Positions 35,429 to 42,813 of a DNA stretch of 64,000 nt are shown piece by piece. The stretch's first letter is position 1. Every line of letters starts with the position of its first letter. Source of the stretch: Arthrobacter sp. ISL-5 (GTDB lineage Bacteria; Actinomycetota; Actinomycetes; Actinomycetales; Micrococcaceae). Location of the stretch: assembly GCF_018613835.1 (NCBI RefSeq), contig NZ_JAGGPM010000016.1:1-64000 (forward strand), read 5' to 3'. Made by a program: the position numbers and the translations under genes. Under the pieces are notes generated by a model, which searched no databases, was not told the origin of the DNA, and saw only the letters and a program-made list of their open reading frames with translations.

Positions 35429-35478
35429 TTTATATCGTTGTAAATTCACTTACAAGACATTTTTGTTAGCGTTAACAA
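35429..35478 (-). promoter_or_regulatory. Sugar-operon promoter with two palindromic operators
   Basis: A -10-like TATAAA (35434-35429) faces the sugar-binding gene. The palindrome TTGTAA-N6-TTACAA (35438-35455) lies just upstream of it, and TTGTTAGCGTTAACAA (35463-35478) seven bases further. The second has a central CG, as in LacI-family operators. Two differing dyads suggest either two regulators or two sites for one. No LacI gene is in the window. Confidence 0.55.
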
Positions 35479-35517
35479 ACTGATAGTTGCCACTCTGCTG
35501 CCCGGGCGCAGCGGCCC

Positions 35518-36228
35518 TTACTCGAGGCCGGCGACGCCCGCCAGTATCTGCAGGTGATGACGGAACAACTCATCCCTCGCCGAGAAGGTGTCGGCGCCAT
35601 ACTGGCCGAAGACTTCGAAGCTGATGGCGCCGAAGACCGACGTCCAAGCCAGCGCACCGCGGGCCAGCAGCGTGGCCGGCACGGCCAGGTCCATTTCGCT
35701 GCGGATTGCCTCGAAGTCCGCGGCCAGCGCCGGAACCACGGCCGCGGCGTCCGGCGCAGCCAGCTTGCCGGCCCTGTAGGCGGAGTCCAGGATCCCCATC
35801 AGGCCGGTGACCACCCGCGTGCCGGGACCTGTGGTCCGCTCTGCCGGCGCCTGATACCCGGGCACCGGGCTTCCGAACAGGAGCGCGTAGCGGGCGGGCT
35901 CGCTGAGCGCCCATTTTCTGACAGCGAGCGCCAGGGCGGCAAAACGGCCCCTGAAATCGTCGGCCGGGAGGGCCTCGACGGCGGCCTCGACCGCATCCCC
36001 CAACTCGCCGTAGGCGTCGATGAGCAGAAGGGTCAGGAGCTCATCGCGGCTCTCCACATAGCGGTATACGGCGGAGGATACGACGCCGAGGTCGCGGGCG
36101 ACGGCGCGCAGCGAGAGTGCGGCCGCTCCATGCAGGGCGAGATGCTCCCGGCCCAGCCGAATGATCTGCTCGATGGTCCGGGCACGGGCCTGCTCGCGGG
36201 GCGTCGGGGGCTTTAGGGGATCGGCCAT
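35518..36228 (-). CDS. TetR-family transcriptional regulator
   Basis: This 236-residue regulator has an N-terminal TetR helix-turn-helix (ALSLRAVARDLGVVSSAVYRYVESRDELLTLLLIDAYGEL, about 38-77) and a C-terminal ligand domain of the TetR_C_33-like type. The start at 36228 begins MADPLKPPTPREQARART. It is divergent from the NAD-dependent oxidoreductase at 36360, and the gap holds palindromes that fit TetR operators. It probably represses that gene. The ligand is unknown. Confidence 0.85.
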   Translation of the reverse strand: MADPLKPPTPREQARARTIEQIIRLGREHLALHGAAALSLRAVARDLGVVSSAVYRYVESRDELLTLLLIDAYGELGDAVEAAVEALPADDFRGRFAALALAVRKWALSEPARYALLFGSPVPGYQAPAERTTGPGTRVVTGLMGILDSAYRAGKLAAPDAAAVVPALAADFEAIRSEMDLAVPATLLARGALAWTSVFGAISFEVFGQYGADTFSARDELFRHHLQILAGVAGLE

Positions 36229-36269
36229 GCTCCAAGGATGGCATGAAGTAGAGCAGTGAACACAATTGC

Positions 36270-36331
36270 GAGCAGCGCTCTTGACTTTGGGACGCGGCAC
36301 GTCCATTCTGGATTCAGAGAGCACTGCTCTC
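36270..36331. promoter_or_regulatory. TetR operators around the oxidoreductase promoter
   Basis: A perfect 15-bp palindrome GAGAGCACTGCTCTC (36317-36331) and a related GAGCAGCGCTC (36270-36280) flank TTGACT (36281-36286), a good -35 box for the forward gene. A further AGAGCAGTG half-site is at 36250. This is the expected layout for the divergent TetR protein. Confidence 0.6.
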
Positions 36332-36359
36332 ACATCTCAAAAATGAAAGCGGGTACGCC

Positions 36360-37313
36360 ATGCCAGAAGAACTATTCGTCGTCACGGGGGCCGGGCCGGT
36401 GGGCTGGACGGTCGCCGAGCAGCTCGCCGGCCAGGGCCACCGCGTCCGTGTCCTGACACGGTCCGGCAGCGGCCCGGAACACCACCTGATAGAAAAGCGC
36501 GCCGTGGATGTTTCAGACCGGACGCTGGTGGCGGAGTCGCTGGCCGACGCCAGCGCCGTTTTCCACTGCATCCATGGTTCGGCCTACAGCGTCAAGGCGT
36601 GGGAGGGGGAACTTCCGCGGGCGGAAGCGGCCGTCCTGGCGGCGGCAGGCGAGGCGGGCGCCGTCGTCGTCTTTCCCGAAAGCCTCTACTCCTACAGTGA
36701 GCCGGACCGGGTGATGACGGAGGACTCCCCGCGCGCGGCACGGGGCGGGAAGCGCGGAGTGCGGTCGGCGCTGCTGCAGGCGCGGGAGGCGAGCGCCACA
36801 AATACCGTGAGCGTGGTTGCGGGGGACTTTTTCGGTCCCCGGGTCCGGACATCGCACGCGGGCGAGCGCATGGTCCCGAGGATTCTCGCACGGCGGCCGC
36901 TGCAGGTGGTGGGCAGCGCTGACCAGCCGCATTCGTTCACGTTCGTGCCCGACCTGGCGGCGGCAATGATCAAGGCTGCGCAGACGCCCGCGCTGTGGAA
37001 TCGCGTGCTGCACGCCCCCACCAATCCGGCCCTCACCCAGCAGCAACTCGCTGGCGCGCTGGCTGAAGCGGCTGGCGTACCCCGGCCAAAGGTCGGCGTG
37101 CTGCCGGGCTGGCTGCTGCGCGCGGTCGGAGTGTTCTCGGCCGATGTCCGCGAGATCGCCGAGATGCTGTACCAGTTCCAGCGGCCGTTCGTAATGGACT
37201 CGGCAGCCAGCGAGGCGGCGCTGGACCTTGGCCCCACTCCCCCGACCGCCGCGGCCCGGATGACGGTGGAGTGGTGGAGGCAGGAGGCTCCCGCAGCGGC
37301 AGCACGATCCTGA
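36360..37313 (+). CDS. NAD(P)-dependent epimerase/oxidoreductase, extended-SDR type
   Basis: This 317-residue protein has a Rossmann fold at the N-terminus (LFVVTGAGPVGWTVAEQLAGQGHRVRVLTRSG) and a DVSDRTLVAESLADASAVFHC segment typical of NAD-dependent epimerase/dehydratase or NmrA-like proteins. The C-terminal half resembles the sugar-epimerase substrate domain. The Tyr-x3-Lys pair is not evident in the usual place, so catalysis or only sensing remains open. It is divergent from and probably controlled by the TetR gene. Confidence 0.75.
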   Translation: MPEELFVVTGAGPVGWTVAEQLAGQGHRVRVLTRSGSGPEHHLIEKRAVDVSDRTLVAESLADASAVFHCIHGSAYSVKAWEGELPRAEAAVLAAAGEAGAVVVFPESLYSYSEPDRVMTEDSPRAARGGKRGVRSALLQAREASATNTVSVVAGDFFGPRVRTSHAGERMVPRILARRPLQVVGSADQPHSFTFVPDLAAAMIKAAQTPALWNRVLHAPTNPALTQQQLAGALAEAAGVPRPKVGVLPGWLLRAVGVFSADVREIAEMLYQFQRPFVMDSAASEAALDLGPTPPTAAARMTVEWWRQEAPAAAARS

Positions 37314-37498
37314 CCGCGTCACGGGACGCAGACTTATGGGCCTGCCGGATCGGCTCGAGCGCCCGTTTCCGGGCCGGCCAGCCCGCTGCCGTCCCAAAAA
37401 CCTGTCAGGCGTGACGCCGGGCAGCATGGATGGGCCGGACCGGATCGAGTCGTGTCAAACACCGCGGTGCATTCAGTTTCGATGATTGACTAGCAAGC

Positions 37499-39061
37499 AT
37501 GTTCGAGTCTGTAAGTCTTTGGGGGATGCACGCCGCAGACCTGGTCTCGCTGGCACCGTCCGCACTTGCCATTTATGCCGGGTACAGCGCTTGGCGCGCC
37601 CAGCCCAGATGGCTGATGGGGCGCCGGCGTCAGCACGCAATGAAGCACGTAGGCATCCCCAAACGGGCTACGAGGCTTCGCGTAGGGCAGATCATCGCGG
37701 GAGGTCCAAGGACAGCAGCCGATGAACTGAATTGGCTCGCCACCGCATATCCTGCGAACGGATCGGCGCCTGCCTTCGGCCGTGGCAACCCCATGCCCGT
37801 GACCTTTGCGCTCCCGGCCCATGCCCTGAACCGGCTCTCCAAAGCCTACGCCGCCTATGCGGCCGACATCCGCCGGGGTTCCTTCCTTGGGACAACATCG
37901 GTACCGGTCGTTGAACATGACGCCGCGATGGCTCTCCAGACGTCGGCGCTTCTCTCCGAAGCAGCCTCGGGAGGAGGTTCCGACGCCGCGATGGAAAGCA
38001 GGCACGTCCGGCTGGAGCTGCATCACCCGAAGCGCACGCTGGACATCTGGCAGTTGCCGGATGTCAAACGAGGCACTCTCGCCTACGACCTTTACGTCAG
38101 TTACCGCCGTCACCGCCTGAGGCCGGAATTCCTGGAACCGTCTTCCGGCGGCCCATCGGCACCCGCGCCTTTGGAAGCCCCGGATATGGAGACCGAGCTC
38201 TTGCGCACCACTCCAAGCGAAGACCGCGCGCTGAGGAGCAAGTTCAGCTCCCAGCATTCCTTTGACGGGGTTCTGCCACGCCTGGTCGGCTGGCGGACTG
38301 AGCGGGACGACAGCAACGGACGGCTTCGCCTCCATCTGGCAATGGCGGAAACGACATACGCCGCCGTGCTCATTGACCACTACCCCGAAACAGTCAACGG
38401 CTTGCACGGGACCGGGCCGGGGGTACAGCGGACCGTCAACGGAAACGAGGCCAAGCTTCTAACTCTTTCCACGGTGGTGGTCAGCTCCGATCGGATGATG
38501 CTCTTTGCCGGCCGGTCCCGCAATGCCGGCTCCCATCAGGAACAATTCGGGCCAGCAGTGAACGGAAACCTCGAGCTGCGGGCGCGCAACGGAATAGTGC
38601 CGGACAGCGGCCAGTCTGGTGTCCCGGACCCTATACGCGCTTTGGCACGGGAGGCGGGCGAGGAGCTGGGCCTGGATCTGGATCCTGGGCGGTTCCAGGT
38701 GCTCGGGATAGGAAAGTTCAGCGTTGCCAAGGAGAACGGCACCCACGTGCTCTTGTCGGTGGCCCACTCCGACCTGACGGCGGAGGAGATTGTTGACGGC
38801 GTCCGAAATGCTGATCCGATGGAGGGCCGGTGGGAACTGGGCGGCGAGGTCCTGGCAGCGCCCCTGCCGCAGGATGCACATGGCGTAGAGCCGTTATTGT
38901 CATGGCTGCTTCACGATTCCGAACTAACACCTCATGCAACCCTGACGGGAATCGCCGTCGTGGCCAGATACTTCCCCGTGTCGCACGATCAGTTGATGCG
39001 CCTGGCGAGCGCTCCCTGGGATCGAAGCTATGTTCCTCGTCGGATGCAGATCAAGTTCTGA
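37499..39061 (+). CDS. Orphan protein with N-terminal helix and C-terminal Nudix-like domain
   Basis: This 520-residue protein begins with a possible membrane helix (LVSLAPSALAIYAGYSAW, about 16-33) followed by a basic stretch. The middle (about 60-330) matches no family I know. Near residues 350-440 is a Nudix-like region: RMMLFAGRSRNAG, then PIRALAREAGEELGLDLDPGRFQVLGIGKF. REAGEELGL fits the catalytic core of the Nudix box (REUxEExGU), although the upstream Glu of the full box is replaced. It may hydrolyse a nucleotide derivative at the membrane. It stands alone and overlaps the convergent permease gene by 11 bases. Confidence 0.68.
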   Translation: MFESVSLWGMHAADLVSLAPSALAIYAGYSAWRAQPRWLMGRRRQHAMKHVGIPKRATRLRVGQIIAGGPRTAADELNWLATAYPANGSAPAFGRGNPMPVTFALPAHALNRLSKAYAAYAADIRRGSFLGTTSVPVVEHDAAMALQTSALLSEAASGGGSDAAMESRHVRLELHHPKRTLDIWQLPDVKRGTLAYDLYVSYRRHRLRPEFLEPSSGGPSAPAPLEAPDMETELLRTTPSEDRALRSKFSSQHSFDGVLPRLVGWRTERDDSNGRLRLHLAMAETTYAAVLIDHYPETVNGLHGTGPGVQRTVNGNEAKLLTLSTVVVSSDRMMLFAGRSRNAGSHQEQFGPAVNGNLELRARNGIVPDSGQSGVPDPIRALAREAGEELGLDLDPGRFQVLGIGKFSVAKENGTHVLLSVAHSDLTAEEIVDGVRNADPMEGRWELGGEVLAAPLPQDAHGVEPLLSWLLHDSELTPHATLTGIAVVARYFPVSHDQLMRLASAPWDRSYVPRRMQIKF

Positions 39062-40391
39062 CGCCGGCTTCCTGGGCCTCGGGCTTACCGACCCCTTCGT
39101 CCGCCGCGTCGTCCAGCGTTCCGCGGCGCCGGGCGTGCCCGCCGACCGCCACCGCGGCCGCGCCGAGGAGGACCGGAACCAGCAGCGCCCACCCGCTGAA
39201 CAGCAGAACCAGCACCATCACCGCCGCAGCAACGATGACGCCGTACCAGGCGGCCGACCCCGGGCGAAGCAGCCGCACGCCGGACGCAAGCCCGAATGCA
39301 GTCACCGCTGTAAAGCAGGCCGACGCCGCACCGATCTGGAACTGCATGCTTGCCAGCCCGGCCGCCGCCGCGCCGAAGGACACAAACGTCAGGGCTGCCA
39401 GCACCGCAAGGCTGACGGCCGGCACCTGCCCCGGGGCTCCGCCGCGCGCCAGGCGCCGCGGCAGCACACCGTCGGACGCCAGCTTGGCACCCAACCGGCT
39501 CGCGCCCGCAATGAAGGTGTTCAGCGGGCCGAAGGTGAGGACCGCCGCCGCGACCGCGGTGAGCGGGGCGGCCACTCCTCCCAGCCCCTTCTCCAGCAGG
39601 TCCGCCACGGGCACCGCACTGCCGGGCAGCCCCGGGCCAAGGACTGCGACGGCGGCCGCCACCACGCCGATGTAGACCACGCCCACCACGATTAGCGTCA
39701 GCCAGGTGGCCCGCCTGAGGTCCCGCTCCGGGTGGCGGAATTCCGCGGCCAGATGCGTCACGGCCTCCCAGCCGGCGAAGCAGAAGAAGAGCAGGCTCGC
39801 GGCGCCGCCCACAGCCCAGTAACCATGGGGCGCGAAGGGCTCGAAGTTCTCCGCCTTCGCATACGGGGCGGCCACCGCCACGGCCAGCGCCAGCAGCCCC
39901 ACGAGGACCACCACGAGCGTCAGCTGGATGCGGCTGGAGAGTTTGATTCCGACGGCGTTGCTCGCGAACCCGGCCGCCAGCAGCAGCGCTGCGGCCGCCA
40001 GGGCCGTCCCGCGGCCGCCGCCCAGGGCGTGGGCGATGTAGTTGCCGCCGATCACCCCGGTGGCGGGAGCCCCGAACGGGATGGCGAAGTAGAAGAGATA
40101 GCCGGCAACGGCCGAGGCGCGCCGCCCGAACGCCCGCGTCACGAAGTGGGCTATCCCCCCGGCGTCGGGCTGCTGGCCGCTCATTTCGGCGAAACTGAAC
40201 GCCACGGGCGTGCAGAACACCAGCAGCAGCGCCCACGCGAGGAGCGACGCCGGACCCGCCTCCTGGGCCGCGATGGCCGGGAGCACCAGCACGCCTGACC
40301 CGAGAATGGCACCGATGTAGATCCCCGTCGCCCGGAAGACGCCGAGCCCTGATTTGTTGCTGGTCCTGTTGTTCTCCACCCCTCCAATCAT
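39051..40391 (-). CDS. APC-family amino acid permease
   Basis: This 446-residue membrane protein of the amino acid-polyamine-organocation superfamily has about 12 helices. Helix 1 carries the substrate motif IGAILGSGVLVLPAIAA (about 27-43). A second diagnostic stretch is LLFFCFAGWEAVTHLAAEFRHPERDL. It imports or exchanges an amino acid; which one is not visible. The last residues overlap the convergent gene at 37499-39061, so the two 3' ends share 11 bases. Confidence 0.86.
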   Translation of the reverse strand: MIGGVENNRTSNKSGLGVFRATGIYIGAILGSGVLVLPAIAAQEAGPASLLAWALLLVFCTPVAFSFAEMSGQQPDAGGIAHFVTRAFGRRASAVAGYLFYFAIPFGAPATGVIGGNYIAHALGGGRGTALAAAALLLAAGFASNAVGIKLSSRIQLTLVVVLVGLLALAVAVAAPYAKAENFEPFAPHGYWAVGGAASLLFFCFAGWEAVTHLAAEFRHPERDLRRATWLTLIVVGVVYIGVVAAAVAVLGPGLPGSAVPVADLLEKGLGGVAAPLTAVAAAVLTFGPLNTFIAGASRLGAKLASDGVLPRRLARGGAPGQVPAVSLAVLAALTFVSFGAAAAGLASMQFQIGAASACFTAVTAFGLASGVRLLRPGSAAWYGVIVAAAVMVLVLLFSGWALLVPVLLGAAAVAVGGHARRRGTLDDAADEGVGKPEAQEAGVRT

Positions 40392-40495
40392 CCGCAGAAC
40401 CCGGTCCGGCAGAAGCAGGGAAACAGACGGCCGACAACAAAAAACTGCCTGTCTTGCTCCGGCCGATCCCGGGCGCGGAGGAGTAGCGTTTCCCT

Positions 40496-41311
40496 ATGAG
40501 TGCGGAGCAGCCAGACGATGTGTACACGCACGGCCACCACGAGTCGGTGGTCCGGGCCCATGCCTCCAGGACGGCGGAGAATTCCGCGGCGTTCGTGATC
40601 CCCCACCTCACCCCCGGGGTCTCGGTGCTGGACGTCGGGTGCGGGCCGGGCAGCATCACGTGCGACTTCGCCGGGCTGGTGGCCCCCGGAAAGGTGACCG
40701 GACTGGATCGCTCCCCGGACGTGATTGCCCACGCGCGGGAGCTGGCGGCCGATCGCGGCGTGGAGAACGTCGAGTTCGTGGCCGGCAACATCTACGACCT
40801 GGACTTCGAGGACGACACGTTCGACGTCGTGCACGCGCACCAGGTCCTGCAGCACCTGACCGATCCCGTGGAGGCGCTGCGGGAGATGCGGAGGGTGGCC
40901 GAGCCGGGCGGCATCGTGGCCGTGCGCGACGCCGACTTCCACGGCATGAGCTGGTACCCCGCCATCCCCGAACTCGATGAGTGGATGAACCTGTACCAGC
41001 GGATCGCCCGGCGGAACGGCGCCGAACCGGACGCCGGACGCCGCCTCGTTTCGTGGGCGCAGGCCGCCGGCTTCACGGACGTGGCGCCGACGAGCAGCAA
41101 CTGGCTCTACGCCACCGGGCAGCAGCGGCGCTGGCAGGCGCGGGTGTGGGGCGAGCGCGTGCTGCATTCGGCCTTCGCCGACCAGGCCCTCGAGTACGGG
41201 TTCGCGCAGGAGGCGGACCTCACACGCATCTCCGCCGGGTGGCACCGCTGGGGCTCCACGGACGACGGCTGGTTCCTCATCCCCAACGGCGAGGTCATCG
41301 CGAGGGCCTGA
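40496..41311 (+). CDS. SAM-dependent methyltransferase, class I
   Basis: This 271-residue cytoplasmic enzyme has a class I methyltransferase core: motif I VLDVGCGPGSITCDFA (about 42-57), the acidic loop TGLDRSPDVIAHA, FEDDTFDVVHAHQVLQHLTDP and MRRVAEPGGIVAVRDADF. It resembles the UbiE/MenG-like group acting on small molecules; the acceptor is unknown. It is separated by 104 bases from the divergent permease and followed by a strong hairpin. Confidence 0.87.
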   Translation: MSAEQPDDVYTHGHHESVVRAHASRTAENSAAFVIPHLTPGVSVLDVGCGPGSITCDFAGLVAPGKVTGLDRSPDVIAHARELAADRGVENVEFVAGNIYDLDFEDDTFDVVHAHQVLQHLTDPVEALREMRRVAEPGGIVAVRDADFHGMSWYPAIPELDEWMNLYQRIARRNGAEPDAGRRLVSWAQAAGFTDVAPTSSNWLYATGQQRRWQARVWGERVLHSAFADQALEYGFAQEADLTRISAGWHRWGSTDDGWFLIPNGEVIARA

Positions 41312-41351
41312 ACCTGGCTCCGGCACACGCACGCACCCCACCCATGCGCCG

Positions 41352-41405
41352 ATTCACCAAAAATGGCCGCCCAAGGCACCGTCCGGGCGGCCATTTTTGG
41401 TGAAT
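41352..41405. terminator. Perfect 21-bp inverted repeat, bidirectional terminator-like
   Basis: The arms ATTCACCAAAAATGGCCG plus CCC (41352-41372) and their exact complement (41385-41405) are separated by 12 bases. The run of five T in the descending arm resembles a terminator for the methyltransferase gene, which ends 40 bases upstream. A partial third copy (GGTGAATGGCCG) follows at about 41421. Confidence 0.65.
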
Positions 41406-41471
41406 GGCCGAGGGGCGCCGTGGTGAATGGCCGTGGAGTGACCCGCCGGCGGGCCGCACTAAGCTTGTTTG

Positions 41472-42095
41472 GTGCAATTCTCCCTGTGGCTGGCCCTCGC
41501 GGGTGCCGGCGTCCTCATCAGTTTCACTCCCGGCGCGGGCGCCATCAACACCATGAGCAACTCGCTGACGTCCGGCTTCCGCCGCTCCATCTGGGGCATT
41601 CTCGGCCAGCAGGCGGCGCTGATCATGCACGTTGTCATCGTTGCGCTGGGCGTCGGAGTCCTTGTTGCGGGATCCCCCGTGGCCTTCAACGTCATCCGCT
41701 ACGCCGGGGCCGCCTACCTGGTGTACCTCGGGATCAGGCAGTTCCTGCACAAGCCGGACCTGGACCAGGAAAAGACCGCCGCCCTCAGGAAGGAGCCCGC
41801 CTGGTCCATGTTTCGCCGCGGCCTCTGGGTGAACCTGCTCAACCCCAAGGCGATCGTGTTCTTCCTGGCCTTCATGCCGCAGTTCATCCGGCCGGAACAG
41901 CCGCTGCTGGCGCAGTACGTCGCCCTCACGGCAACGGTGGTCATCATCGACATCCTCGTCATGTGGTTCTTCTTCGCAGCGGCGGCGAAGTCGTTCCAGC
42001 GCTTCACCCATGATGTCCGGGGCCAGACCAGGCTCAACCGGATTTTCGGCGTCCTGTTCGTCGCCGTGGGCATCCTGCTGGCGCTCATGCACTAG
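41472..42095 (+). CDS. LysE-family exporter
   Basis: This 207-residue membrane protein has about six helices and the LysE/RhtB signature near the N-terminus (ISFTPGAGAINTMSNSLTSGFRRSIWGILGQQ) and AAYLVYLGIRQF in the middle. Homologues export amino acids or their derivatives. I chose GTG 41472; a TTG one codon earlier is also open, and no strong ribosome binding site decides. The FNVIRYAG and NLLNPKAIVFFLAFMPQF segments are typical. Confidence 0.88.
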   Translation: MQFSLWLALAGAGVLISFTPGAGAINTMSNSLTSGFRRSIWGILGQQAALIMHVVIVALGVGVLVAGSPVAFNVIRYAGAAYLVYLGIRQFLHKPDLDQEKTAALRKEPAWSMFRRGLWVNLLNPKAIVFFLAFMPQFIRPEQPLLAQYVALTATVVIIDILVMWFFFAAAAKSFQRFTHDVRGQTRLNRIFGVLFVAVGILLALMH

Positions 42096-42147
42096 GTCCG
42101 GTTCACTGGGCCGGGATCACTACGTCCGGGGAGTGCGATTTCGCCAA

Positions 42148-42193
42148 TTATGACCCGGCCAGCAGGCAACTTTACGGATTCCCCGGATCATAA
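42148..42193 (+). terminator. Inverted repeat after the LysE gene
   Basis: TTATGACCCGG (42148-42158) and CCGGATCATAA (42183-42193) pair over ten of eleven bases with a 24-base loop. It lies about 50 bases after the LysE stop and before the phosphatase gene. It could be a terminator or a protein-binding site. Confidence 0.3.
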
Positions 42194-42228
42194 GGCCCCT
42201 TACTAGCCAAGGTGGAGTGTCATCCTCC

Positions 42229-42813
42229 ATGCTTAGCACCATGACCTCAATGACCAGCCCCTACCGGATCATCGCGGTCTGCACCGGCAACATCTGCCGG
42301 TCGCCCATTGCCGAGCTGATGCTCACCGAGGCCTTCGCCGCGGCGGGGCTGGCCGGGGACGTCGTCGTCGACTCCGCGGGCACCACGGCCTATGAGGTAG
42401 GGCGCCCCATAGACCCCCGGGCGGCGCGGAAACTGACCGCCAACAACCTCACCTCGGACCATCACGCCGCCAGGGAGTGGCGCGCCGAATGGTTCACCGA
42501 ACGCCACCTGATTCTCGCCCTGGACGTGGACCACTACGGCTGGCTCCGCGCGTCGGCACCGGACAAAGAATCACTGGCGAGAATCCGTATGTTGCGCAGC
42601 TTCGACCCCGCCCTGGAATCGAAGGATCCCCTGGAGCAAGGAATCGAAGACCCCTGGTACGGCGGGCAGGCGGACTTTGATGCCGTGTGGAACCAGGTCC
42701 AGGCATCGGTGCCGGGAATCGTCCAGTATGTCCGTTCAGCCATAGCTGCAGCGTCAGAGGAAGACGCCCCGCTCCAGCTTCAGAACAATGAGCAGGTACG
42801 CTCTATTTCATGA
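42229..42813 (+). CDS. Low-molecular-weight protein tyrosine phosphatase
   Basis: This protein of about 194 residues has the LMW-PTP P-loop VCTGNICRSPIAELM near the N-terminus, giving the catalytic Cys and Arg, and a late DPWYGG loop carrying the general-acid Asp. It dephosphorylates phosphotyrosine proteins or, in bacteria, tyrosine kinases of polysaccharide export, or arsenate as an alternative. The start is uncertain: GTG 42217, ATG 42229 and ATG 42241 share the frame, and GGTGGA lies about 12 bases before 42229. It overlaps the PabB fusion gene by four bases. Confidence 0.85.
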   Translation: MLSTMTSMTSPYRIIAVCTGNICRSPIAELMLTEAFAAAGLAGDVVVDSAGTTAYEVGRPIDPRAARKLTANNLTSDHHAAREWRAEWFTERHLILALDVDHYGWLRASAPDKESLARIRMLRSFDPALESKDPLEQGIEDPWYGGQADFDAVWNQVQASVPGIVQYVRSAIAAASEEDAPLQLQNNEQVRSIS

